From contig JANBQC010000473.1 in the NCBI GenBank assembly GCA_027576995.1, positions 1 through 22,442 of the forward strand: DNA of 22,442 nt, read 5' to 3'. Both the position numbers and the translations under genes were made by a program. Below, piece after piece: positions 1 to 8,986 of the stretch. The notes under the pieces are model-generated. The model saw only the letters and a list, made by a program, of their open reading frames with translations, did no database searches and was not told the origin of the DNA. The DNA comes from Dimargaris cristalligena (Eukaryota; Kickxellomycota; Dimargaritomycetes; Dimargaritales; Dimargaritaceae). How positions within the stretch are numbered: the stretch's first letter is position 1; the number at the start of each line of letters is the position of its first letter.

Positions 1-35
1 GAAAGGGAGAAAGCTATTGTTAGCTATTCTTTGAA

Positions 36-117
36 CAGGGGTGCAGTCGGGCCAGGGGCAGTGTGAATGCAGGGGTACCATCTAGTCAGGGACAGGGGCT
101 CATTCACTCATCAGGGG
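36..117. repeat. Cluster of CAGGGG motifs (G-rich strand)
   Basis: CAGGGG occurs at 36-41, 53-58, 70-75, 93-98 and 112-117, with a CAGGGA at 87-92. Spacing is irregular, so this is not a clean tandem array. Several runs of three or four G lie within 80 bases, which permits a G-quadruplex on this strand. It sits at the outer edge of the left repeat. Confidence 0.6.
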
Positions 118-139
118 TGTACTTCCAATAAGCGCAAAA

Positions 140-870
140 AATGGATTAAAAATAAAAGTAAGTAAAAAATGTGGTAAGTTCACCACAACATATATTTTTA
201 TTATTGTCATGATAATTAAGTTACTAAGTGTATCTACCCTGGCCCATAATCTCAACAGTACTTTAGGAATTGTTGCCTGGGCTTACTACTCTTAGTCCAT
301 CAAGAGTCCCAAGGATAGGTTTCTAATGGTAGGTGGGGCTTAGACTCAGCTAAGTGGGCTACTAGTATCAGGTATGGGGGTGGTACTAACCAAATAAAGG
401 TGGATTTGGTTGGTTTATGCAAGGGATGTGCAGCAGGCACACTTATGGGTCGGTATAGGGGAGTATGTATATATAGAGTTTATTGAGGTAAACTAAGGGG
501 GAAATAATAAGCCAAAGAATCTAACTGGTCCAAATGGGGGCTGGTTATATATACACAGGGGACTACTCCAAAGGGGAGGTCCTAAAGGGAAATACTACTA
601 TGACTACTGATTGATAAGATGCTAACCGGATGGTATAAGGGTATGGAAGACTCTACTGGGAACTAGAAGAGTAGTTAGATCAACCCGGGAGTGATTAAAT
701 GGGACTCCAGAGGCCAGAAAGGGTTATATGATATGGGATGATCCCATAGTACTGAGGGGTGACTATGTGCAGGTTAAATATGGCACTCTAAGGCCTAATA
801 TGGTTAGTCCATTATCATATCCAGATTAAGCTGGATTAGAAGGGCCAATAGGAATACATTCATTTTCAAA
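140..870. repeat. Left copy of an inverted, dispersed, CpG-poor repeat
   Basis: This segment matches the reverse complement of about 21690-22370. The best block, 276-378 against 22274-22172 read in reverse, has 86 of 103 identical positions by hand count, and weaker matches continue to about 865. The left limit is uncertain: 140-275 matches only patchily. Positions 1-1125 hold only five CpG dinucleotides, whereas TRM1 has about seven per 60 bases. No coding sequence, target-site duplication or terminal motif was recognised, so the element class is unknown. It could be part of a transposon, a solo LTR or a subtelomeric repeat. Confidence 0.85.
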
Positions 871-1439
871 AATGGAATTGAAAGACTGTGGCTACTTGTT
901 TAAACTTGATTTGGGCTAAATGTATAACACAGACTTTTATCCTCTTATTTTCTTAGAGCCTCTGTTACCAACCCTCCCATCATACAGTGATCAATTATTT
1001 GAGAAAGTCAATTATTATTTGCAACATGTGCAGGTAACTGAGTGTTGTCATTGGCCAAAACATATATCTGCTTATGGATGGACATACAATTGAGGAGGAC
1101 CAATATTGAAGACCTTTCATTAAAATCACGTGACTATGTAACCCATAATAGTGTAACCCTCCCGAATGCTGATACCCAATAAGGTCGACTACAACCGTAG
1201 ATGTACGACGACAAGGATATTTAAATGCCAAGGTGAGCGGAAAATTCACAAGTAGCCCATTGGTACTAGTCAATGGAGTAGAGGGGGTAAAAGCGGGCCC
1301 AACCAGCATCTCTAAACTTTGAAACCCCCATTCACTAGCGTTTATTTATTTAGACTATACCGCGTATTATTATTTTTGTTTCCAACGCGTTTCCGGATTA
1401 GCTTATATTATTGTTTTATAGCTTCTTAAGTGGGTCCCA
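871..1439. other. TRM1 upstream region
   Basis: No supported gene lies here. The first 250 bases stay CpG-free like the adjacent repeat, and CpG frequency rises after about 1125. It contains the CACGTGAC box at 1127-1134. A 104-codon minus-strand open frame (995-1309) has no recognisable domain and was not accepted. Confidence 0.6.
1127..1134 (+). promoter_or_regulatory. CACGTGAC E-box upstream of TRM1
   Basis: The octamer CACGTGAC lies about 305 bp before the TRM1 ATG. CACGTG is the core bound by fungal bHLH factors such as Cbf1 (established). The same octamer recurs at 4194 and 18621 at similar distances from two other genes. Its function here is inferred. Confidence 0.4.
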
Positions 1440-3134
1440 ATGACTGACCCCCAGACATCTGCACCGGTGGCTGTTGCCACTGAGGCCACCACCCCCCAGC
1501 CCACCACGACCGAGTACGACGGGCAGACCTACCGCCTCATTACCGAAGGCCAGGCGACCATTTTGTTTCCCGATACTAACGAAGTGTTCTACAATCCGGT
1601 CCAGCAGTTTAACCGCGACATGTCCATTGCGGCTATTCGCACCTGGAGCGAAATTTACTTTGAGGAACAGAAAGCCCGGGCCGAACGGAAGACCCGCCTT
1701 AGAGCCGAGCGACAAGCGGCCGCTACGAAACCTGATAATCCGGCTGCTTCGGCCCAACTCAAGGCCGAGAAGGACGGGGAAAATCAGGTAGTGGCTTCCC
1801 TGCCCCCTCCGTTTGTAGCCCCCAAACAGTTCACCATTCTCGAGGCCCTGTCCGCCACGGGACTCCGGTCGGTCCGCTACGCCCTCGAAATCCCGCACGT
1901 TAAGCGTATTGTGGCCAACGACTTGGAACCCGATGCGGTCAAGTCGATCCGCCGTAACCTAGTCTACAATGGCCTTTTGACCCGCGCCGACGCCGACGCC
2001 GACGTTGACACGGCTTCGGGGATTGTACGGCCCAATCTAGGCGACGCGTGTGCCGTCATGTACCAGAGCCGGAGCAACCCCTTGAAGCAGTTCCACGTGG
2101 TGGATCTGGACCCGTACGGCTCGGCGGCCCAATTCATTGACGGGGCCGTGCAGGCGGTTATTGACGGGGGCCTCCTTTGCGTCACCTGTACCGATCTGGC
2201 GGTCCTCGCTGGCAGTAACTACCCGGAAGTTTGTTTCGCCAAATACGGAGGCACGCCGGTGAAATCGGGGTACTGCCACGAGATGGCCCTGCGGCTGCTT
2301 CTCCACGCCCTGCAAACTTCGGCCGCCCGTTACCGGCGGTACATCGTCCCCATGATCTCGTGCAGCATTGATTTCTATATCCGCGTGTTTGTCCGGGTGT
2401 ACACGGGTCCCGCCCAGGTTAAGAAAACTCTGTGCCACACCGGCGTGGTGTACAACTGCCCGGCCTGCTTTACCTTCCACACCGATACGTTCGGCCAGGC
2501 CCGGACCAAGGGCACCAACACCACCTTCCACGTTAGCTCGGGACCGGCAGTGGACCGCAACTGTGAGTTCTGCGGCCATCGATACCAACTAGGGGGTCCC
2601 GCCTGGCTCAGCCCCATCCACGACCCCGAGTTCGCCCAGCGGATGTACCAATTAATCGAGAAGAACAAGACCGCATTTGGTACCCACGCCCGCATGATGG
2701 GCATGGTCAAGGTCATCTCGGAGGAACTCCACACCTCCCCGTTTTTTTACTCGTTGGCGAATCTCAGTGGGGCTATCCACTGCACTACCCCTCCGCTAGC
2801 CGACCTTTGCTCGGCCCTCCTCCACGCTGGCTTCAAGGTGTCCGGCTCCCACACCCAGCCCGGGTCCATCAAGACGAACGCGCCCGCCGAGGTCATGTGG
2901 GACATTATGCGCTGTTGGGCCAAGAAGCACCCCGTGGCCCTGTCCAAGTACGGCGAGGAATCCCCCGCCGTTCGTATCCTGAGCAAAAAGCCCACCCTGG
3001 AAGCCAATTTCACGCGGCACCCCGAGGCCAAAGCCGAATCGCGTCGCATTAACCTGGTTCGGTACCAGGAGAACCCCGAGAAGAACTGGGGCCCCAAGGC
3101 CCGCCATAGGAAGGCCCATCAGGTCGAAAAGTAA
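1440..3134 (+). CDS. TRM1: TRM1, tRNA (guanine26-N2)-dimethyltransferase
   Basis: It makes N2,N2-dimethylguanosine at position 26 of many tRNAs using S-adenosylmethionine; in yeast one gene serves nucleus and mitochondria. The 564-residue product is close to the usual fungal length and intronless. The cofactor-binding stretch LEALSATGLRSVRY starts at residue 134, the catalytic-site motif DLDPYGS is at 222-228, and two cysteine pairs, CPAC (340-343) and CEFC (375-378), fit the family's zinc site. The family-typical C-terminal NWGPK motif and a basic tail are present. The ATG at 1440 is preceded by an in-frame TAG 21 nt upstream, fixing the start. No obvious mitochondrial presequence is seen: the N-terminus is Thr/Pro-rich with few basic residues. 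Codons are strongly GC-ending. An AATAAA at 3420-3425 may be its poly(A) signal. Confidence 0.97.
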   Translation: MTDPQTSAPVAVATEATTPQPTTTEYDGQTYRLITEGQATILFPDTNEVFYNPVQQFNRDMSIAAIRTWSEIYFEEQKARAERKTRLRAERQAAATKPDNPAASAQLKAEKDGENQVVASLPPPFVAPKQFTILEALSATGLRSVRYALEIPHVKRIVANDLEPDAVKSIRRNLVYNGLLTRADADADVDTASGIVRPNLGDACAVMYQSRSNPLKQFHVVDLDPYGSAAQFIDGAVQAVIDGGLLCVTCTDLAVLAGSNYPEVCFAKYGGTPVKSGYCHEMALRLLLHALQTSAARYRRYIVPMISCSIDFYIRVFVRVYTGPAQVKKTLCHTGVVYNCPACFTFHTDTFGQARTKGTNTTFHVSSGPAVDRNCEFCGHRYQLGGPAWLSPIHDPEFAQRMYQLIEKNKTAFGTHARMMGMVKVISEELHTSPFFYSLANLSGAIHCTTPPLADLCSALLHAGFKVSGSHTQPGSIKTNAPAEVMWDIMRCWAKKHPVALSKYGEESPAVRILSKKPTLEANFTRHPEAKAESRRINLVRYQENPEKNWGPKARHRKAHQVEK

Positions 3135-3688
3135 GTAGCGTCCATAAGTTTTACCGGCATAGGGTCGAGACTTGGGTTGGATACCCCCTACTAGTCACAG
3201 TGCTTGACAATCCACTAATGGAGCATGCTTCTTTTGGATTCTACCAACCTCGCAATTCACTAGATCTGATTCCAATCAAACTGAGTCGGCCGCGAAGAAG
3301 TGTAAAGTTAGTAGCGAATGATGACAACACCTTCGTAAAACGGACAAAATGGTATATTGGGCTTCGAGGAAGAATTAGGTCAGATATGCGGATACTTCAG
3401 CCCTCGTACATATAATTTAAATAAATCTTTATCATGATTTTACAGTAAATGGTCAACTTCGAAAAACAAATGGTGCGGTCGGTTATTGGTAAATGCACAG
3501 TTACATGCCGGCCCTAGACGGCCTATAATAATACTTTTTCACTATGAATAAGAAAAAAAACGGCATGACGGAAAGTGGAAGCAATTAAGCGAAATTAGCC
3601 CATAATATGAAATCTGCCATTCAAAATGTGAAGACGGGGCGGCGGTATCTACCAGTGCCATCCCTCCCACTAGGGGAAGAGGGTTAAT
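3135..3688. other. TRM1 3' region and gap before a convergent gene
   Basis: It holds a probable poly(A) signal (AATAAA, 3420-3425) and a 65-codon ATG open frame at 3218-3415 that I do not accept as a gene (see findings). Positions 3430-3688 show no structure beyond short A runs. Confidence 0.5.
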
Positions 3689-3913
3689 TTACTCTTCCTT
3701 CATGGAATCGTCTTCGACCGAGTCGCTTGGGTTCAGCGCCTTCTCGACTTCTTTGAGCTGGTGAACGATGGCCGGTGGGGCGAGGTACACGGCGGTTTCT
3801 TGCTTGAGAAAACGGCTAAGGCCTAGGCAGGCCTCCTCGGTTTTCAGGGGCTCCTCCGATATGACATGGATTTGCAAAGGACGGCGGGGTCGGACAACGG
3901 CCGTGTTGTTCAT
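3689..3913 (-). CDS. Small conserved-looking protein of unknown function, 74 aa
   Basis: I do not recognise this product. The frame is open upstream to about 4058 but holds no ATG before 3913, where the context (A at -3) is favourable, so I take MNNTAVVRPRRP as the start. The protein begins with a basic patch (RPRRP, residues 9-13), has an amphipathic middle with a predicted helix around LKEVEKAL, and ends with an acidic tail rich in D, E and S. No signal peptide or membrane segment is seen. A T-run followed by CAG lies about 75 bases before the ATG on this strand and could be the acceptor of an intron in the leader. It is convergent with TRM1. A CACGTGAC box lies 281 bp upstream. The size and charge pattern would suit a small subunit of a nuclear complex, but that is a guess. 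Confidence 0.5.
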   Translation of the reverse strand: MNNTAVVRPRRPLQIHVISEEPLKTEEACLGLSRFLKQETAVYLAPPAIVHQLKEVEKALNPSDSVEDDSMKEE

Positions 3914-4602
3914 TGTCGAATATTGAATACGGGGAGTGGCTGAATGCAAGTGCAACCGGAGTGGGGGCGGTTGGCTGAAAAAAATGAAATGGATTGAATC
4001 GGAATGCAAAAAAAAATATATGCCGAGTTGGAGTAATCCTAAAGTGGTGGTTAAACGCTACTCGATAGAGACTCTACTAAGCCAAACAGCCAGAACTTGC
4101 CCTCACTTTACGCCCAAAAGAAAAAAAGGGATCCAGTTACGCGATGGTTAAAAATCCAGCAAGAGCACTCTCTCCTCGCTCTTCCAAAGCTGGCACGTGA
4201 CCTGGTAGGCAGTAGCCTTGAGTATGACCGAGCTAATATTAGATATTTCAGCCTCGACTCCCCCAACTTTCACTGCTGGGTCGGTGGCGGTCCGCTCAAC
4301 TAAAATCCACCCCAAGTCTGAAATTTTTTGAAAAATAGTATCTTCTATCTATACGGACCACATTAGATTCACTATTCTAAAAATATTATTAGGGTTTAAA
4401 ACCCCCGGTTATTCATTAATACTTAACATCAAGGTAACGCGTAATTAGCCGAGATCCATCAAGGCTCATTGAAATCAAATGAACGAACAAACAGAGGGCC
4501 ATTGGAAAAGAGATGGGTATGCAATGGTACGAATGCTAAGAGAACCATAGCTGAATGGGAATGGCGATACTAAATCAACAGAAAAAAAGCTACCGAATGG
4601 GT
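3914..4602. other. Leader of the small gene and 3' region of the tyrosinase gene
   Basis: It contains the CACGTGAC box at 4194-4201 and AT-rich sequence from about 4310 to 4440. Short open frames here have no recognisable content. I see no RNA gene. Confidence 0.5.
4194..4201 (+). promoter_or_regulatory. CACGTGAC E-box upstream of the 74-aa gene
   Basis: Second copy of the octamer, 281 bp before the ATG of the minus-strand small gene. On that gene's strand it reads GTCACGTG. Confidence 0.4.
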
Positions 4603-6492
4603 TTAGTTGAAGTAGAGGTCAACGGTGATGTTGGAGTAGCCAGCGGCAATGGCATCGAAGATGCGGTTGTAGAGGTTGGTGAGGGCTTCCACGGCCTGGG
4701 CATTCATGCCGCAAGTCGAGATGATGCGGTAGAGAGGGTCCTTGGGGATGGAGTTCACGTCAGAGGTTTGAATGATCACGTGGACCTGGACGTGACTGTA
4801 GCCGCGCTGGTAGGCGGTGATGATGTTACCTAGCAGCACCTTGAGGGCATCAAGGCCGGAGTAGTTATTGCCGGGAACAGCGTGGGTGATGGTAGGGGGG
4901 ATGATGGGAGTGGAAGGAACAGAGGGGGTGAAGATCTGGCTGGGGAGGGACACAGCGGGGTTCGAAGGCACCACAGCGACCTGTCCGGAGGGAGTACCAT
5001 CTTCATTCCAACCAAGCGGAAGAACGGGCTTGTTCTGGGCCAGACTTTCCTGGATAATGACCTGGACCTCCTTGATGGTATCGTCCAGCTTCTTCTGCAC
5101 CTCAGCGGTCAAACCGTTCATCTCAGCCCAGGAGCCTGAGGGCTTCAGGATGGGCAGGTCAATTTCGGGAATGGGGACGGGGTATTGGCAAGAAGGAACA
5201 TCAGTATCAGGAGTAGAGGTAACCGAGCTGGAGGCCTCATCCGAAGCAGTGGCACTACCTGAGACGCTGGAGTCATCGGTAGGGGCGGGGGAGCCGGTGG
5301 CCGAGGCAGAGTCGGAAGAAATACCAGTACCGCTAACGGTAAAGTCGGCGGAAGAGGATTCAGAGGAGTTGCCATCGACGGAACCGGAGGACGAAGATGA
5401 AGCAGCATCCGAGGAGGTGCTGCTAACGGAGCCAGTGGGCAAAGTAGTATCCACTGAGGTGCTGCTAACGGAGTCGGAAGACTCAGCGGAAGAGGATTCC
5501 AAGGAGCTAGCACTAACAGAAACCGAATCGGACAAGGAAGCACTGGTGGAAATGGCCGAGCTAGTGGCACTGGTGGCATCCGCGGACGAGGTAGAGGTAG
5601 TATCGGGGTTGGGCGTGGGGTTGACCACGGGACCGGTGGCTCCGGGGAGCAAGTAGTCGTAACAGAACTGGGTGTGATCAAGCACGGAGCTCACGGTGGT
5701 ATTGTACCAGGGAATGGATTGGCTCAAATTGGGGTAGTTGTTGAATCCAGTATCGTGCTTCTTCTGCCAGTTGACGTACAGGAATTCAACGTACGAGTGG
5801 ACAAAGAAGAACAGGGGATCGTAGGGCGAGTAGTCGTGGGACATGGTACCCTGGTAGTCACCAATGTTGTGGATCTGACCGTGGATACCCAATTCAATGT
5901 ACTGACGGAAATCATTGTAGCCACTGTAGTTGTTGACAATGTTGGCCACTTCCTCCTGGTTCCACAGACGCCACTTGGCGGCGACATTAGGGTCGAAACC
6001 ACGACGAATGCAGTCGGTGTTAGAGGGGTAGGTACACTTCCAGTCCTTGAAGGGACCGTTAGGCACACAACCGGCGCCGGCACCTTCCAACTGGGAGGAC
6101 CCCACGATGGACCAGATGGCACTCTTCTCGGGGGCGTAGGCATCAAAGGGGGCGTTCCAGTAGGGGAACACGAGGGTGGAATCGATTTCAATCAATAGGA
6201 GTTCCAACTCGTTCATGAACAGACGGTGGTAGACGGGGAACACGTCCACGCCGTGGGTGACGCCGTGGAAGCTGGAGTGGCGGTAGGCAAATTCATCCCA
6301 CTGGTTCAGATTAGGGAAACGCTTAGACTGCTTGGTCTTGAGCTTCAACATGGCGTTGACCAGGCGATTGATTTCGTCGGCGGAACAGTCATGAATTTCC
6401 TTACGGTAACGGATACCGGAACAGGTGTTCTTGTTGGGGGCGGCCAGAGCCACGGAGGCAAAGGCCAGGCCAAGTAGAGTGATAATCTTCAT
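4603..6492 (-). CDS. Secreted tyrosinase/catechol oxidase-type copper protein with unrecognised C-terminal region
   Basis: This type-3 copper oxidase would oxidise phenols or catechols to quinones, as in melanin formation or wall cross-linking. Of its 629 residues, 1-17/18 form a signal peptide (MKIITLLGLAFASVALA). The tyrosinase domain spans about 24-285: copper A ligands are probably H72, H80 and H89 (THG and YHR motifs), copper B ligands H204, H208 (HGQIHN) and H232 in DPLFFFVH. Residues 295-433 are a Ser/Thr-rich linker, probably O-glycosylated. Residues 434-629 match no domain I know and hold a duplicated module (547-574 and 601-628). N-glycosylation sequons include N188, N255, N264 and N543. 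The residue after the first copper B histidine is Gly, not Asn, and there is no Cys two before H80 for a thioether bridge. The start has a good context (CACC before ATG). No intron is needed. Monophenolase against diphenolase activity cannot be settled here. Confidence 0.94.
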   Translation of the reverse strand: MKIITLLGLAFASVALAAPNKNTCSGIRYRKEIHDCSADEINRLVNAMLKLKTKQSKRFPNLNQWDEFAYRHSSFHGVTHGVDVFPVYHRLFMNELELLLIEIDSTLVFPYWNAPFDAYAPEKSAIWSIVGSSQLEGAGAGCVPNGPFKDWKCTYPSNTDCIRRGFDPNVAAKWRLWNQEEVANIVNNYSGYNDFRQYIELGIHGQIHNIGDYQGTMSHDYSPYDPLFFFVHSYVEFLYVNWQKKHDTGFNNYPNLSQSIPWYNTTVSSVLDHTQFCYDYLLPGATGPVVNPTPNPDTTSTSSADATSATSSAISTSASLSDSVSVSASSLESSSAESSDSVSSTSVDTTLPTGSVSSTSSDAASSSSSGSVDGNSSESSSADFTVSGTGISSDSASATGSPAPTDDSSVSGSATASDEASSSVTSTPDTDVPSCQYPVPIPEIDLPILKPSGSWAEMNGLTAEVQKKLDDTIKEVQVIIQESLAQNKPVLPLGWNEDGTPSGQVAVVPSNPAVSLPSQIFTPSVPSTPIIPPTITHAVPGNNYSGLDALKVLLGNIITAYQRGYSHVQVHVIIQTSDVNSIPKDPLYRIISTCGMNAQAVEALTNLYNRIFDAIAAGYSNITVDLYFN

Positions 6493-6897
6493 GGTGAAAA
6501 TAGAAACGGTACAAACAAGATTGGACTAGGGGGGAGAAACAGGGTAAATTAATTAATGATAATTATCAATCATGTAAAATAAAAGTGACCGATAGGGGAC
6601 AAATTAGAGGTTTTAACTCGAGTAACCGTACTATCAAAGTAGGAGTCCGAAATTAATGTCACACAAGCGCGACACTGGTTATTAATAGTAAATGAGAAGC
6701 TAGGAAGCAAATCAAGGGAGCATTAGGGAGGGAGGGTAAGAAGGTCGGTAAAGGTAGCAGGATTTAGGAGTTAACCCAAATATGGCGGGCGGGCGCTACC
6801 GTGACAATGGGGGAGGCGTATGGGGAAGAGGCGTTAAGTGAAAGCCAAGAGGTGGTCTTTCAGCTGTGATGGGGAATAATGCCGGGAGGGGTTGGAT

Positions 6898-6908
6898 TGT
6901 ATATATAG
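6898..6908 (-). promoter_or_regulatory. Possible TATA element for the tyrosinase gene
   Basis: A TATATATA-type stretch lies about 400 bp upstream of the tyrosinase ATG, followed on the minus strand by C/T-rich sequence typical of leaders in this window. It would imply a long 5' UTR. The transcription start is not visible. Confidence 0.2.
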
Positions 6909-8966
6909 AATAACAATATAGGTAAAGAGGTCATATAATGAGGGGGGCAATCAAATAAAGCGCTAGGCCTTTATTATATAATAAACAGGAAAACAACCTC
7001 TGGAAGGCGACGGGAATCGGGATTGTTAAATAGTCGGCCCCCATTCATCACAAGACTGAGGCCGCGCGGTATACCAGGAGCACTGCCGGGCAGATATAGG
7101 AGCCTCCGAGCCCAATGGCAGCGTGTTTAATTCACGCCACAAGCGGAGGAGACAGTGGGGAAGGGAAGGGGAAGGTGGGCTATTGCACAAGGGGGAAGTA
7201 GTGAAGCCCAAAGGAGGAGGGGGAGCCGGGTAGATCATTCCACTTGATTATTGTACTATTAATGGGAACCCGAGGCCAATCTCTCTGCACCACCCCTTCT
7301 CCATGGGTATCCCCCCATCATAATCCTGACTGCTGGCAATATGGTTGGTGGGAGGTTCCTGGACGCACGACTATCAAAAAACAGGATCCGTCAGCGCAAT
7401 CCATAGGCGTACCAAATTACCATTCCCGCCATTTGTCAATGGCAACAATAGACCATCCATAAATTTCCTCCAACCAGGTCCATCCCCGGCTGGTCATTGG
7501 AGAACATTAATCTCTCGTTTTCTGGTCCCACCCATATTGGGGCACATCCCTACTAATACATCTTTAGGTGTACGACAAGGTGAGTGGGCGGAGTCTGCGG
7601 AGGGGGAAAGTCGACGCTTAGTTTTTTCTCCCATTCGCCGGCCCCTACCACCACCACCCAATGTCCCAACCACCTCGACTCGGCCAATCCAGGCCGGACA
7701 ATCTCTGAACTATTCCTGATTCGAGGTTGAGTTCAACGGGCCTCGTCTCAACCACCACCACCTTCCCCCATTGAGTCAATAACAAACCGGCCGTGAACGG
7801 TGACCGCCTAAAGAAAGTCCTGCTGGTGGTACCAGGGCAGATCCCTCCCTCACCTAATAGGCCTTGGCTCTTGTACAAGTCAGCAATGTGATCCATGATG
7901 ACTTACCAGCCCCGGTCGATCGTCATGTTGCCTTCCACATTCGTTTATTATGTTTCACTCAACCTATTAATCACTCACTCGCGCCTTTACATGTATACAC
8001 ACACACTCTCGCTATTATTGACTGTCGCCGCGTCCATCCTCTCATCCTAGGCTGGTTTGGGGTGCACTGGTTGTATTCGCAATAGTTCTCGTTTGGTTGA
8101 GGCTATTTTTACTACATCGAACCCGCCCGGCCTCTTCCCCCTTGGGCATTCACTAATACTTTCATCACCACCCACTCGCCAGTAGCCATCCCCTCCATTC
8201 CCGTCGGAGCTATAATTAGAACCGCCTGGACTGGCCGACTAAATGTTCACCCGTTTCTCATAGCTAGCTTTAGCCCTCCCTCCCTTCCTCCAGACACCTG
8301 CCTGTGGGATTCTCTCCTCCCACCATCCACTCAGCACTCCGTGGGGTGCCCCCCCTCTAGGTACCAGGGCCCTACCATTGGCCTATTTCGTAATTGTCGG
8401 TCCCCCTCGCCCATTCAGGAACGATTAAAGATAGTTACATATGTAGACCTAACCACAATGATTGGAAATAACAACAGAGACTTTCGCTAAAAATAATCGC
8501 GGGATAGCGGCCAAGGGGCCATCGCGGTTTCCCTCTAATTGTTAGGTATCGTCAATCACCAATGAATCAAACAATCCCGGTGGTACCGCCGGTTACTGCA
8601 TATTACTGGCTTACCTAACGCCCCGCTATAGAATCACTGACGTAAGGTAGCTTTATATCTTGCATTGGACCAGGCTACTATTCATTACCTTGCATAGAGT
8701 ACACACCCCAGTGACCGCCCTCCGATAAATATGGGTGGATTATGGCCTTACTTCGCCCTATTCCCCTTGGTGCGGCTAAGATAATAGCAATAGGCAGGGG
8801 GGTATCATTTCGAACGGAAAAATGTTTTCGAGAAAATACGTATTCACTGAGAGCCTGCTCGCATTCCCCCTACTTCGCAAATGTATTGATTCGTGTTTAG
8901 CAAATCAGGTAGGAATTGCCCTTGGGGAATAAAGTAAGTCAGTTGTCAAGCGGATTTAAGTTCAGG

Positions 8967-8986
8967 ATCACTCAATACTGAGTGAT
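8967..8986. other. Perfect 8-bp hairpin, 4-nt loop
   Basis: The arms ATCACTCA (8967-8974) and TGAGTGAT (8979-8986) are exact reverse complements around the loop ATAC. No T-tract or gene end adjoins it, so its role is unknown; it may be chance. Confidence 0.5.

Noticed and set aside
995..1309. 104-codon minus-strand ATG frame between the left repeat and TRM1
   Set aside because: It has no domain, an odd mix of aromatic and hydrophobic residues, and half of it lies in CpG-poor repeat-flanking DNA; it also covers the putative TRM1 promoter.
2037..2588. 183-codon minus-strand frame inside TRM1
   Set aside because: It is a shadow caused by strong GC-ending codons in TRM1; the sense protein has all family motifs.
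4868..5656. 262-codon plus-strand frame opposite the tyrosinase linker
   Set aside because: It is the mirror of the Ser/Thr-rich linker codons and gives a low-complexity Glu/Ser/Val sequence with no domain.
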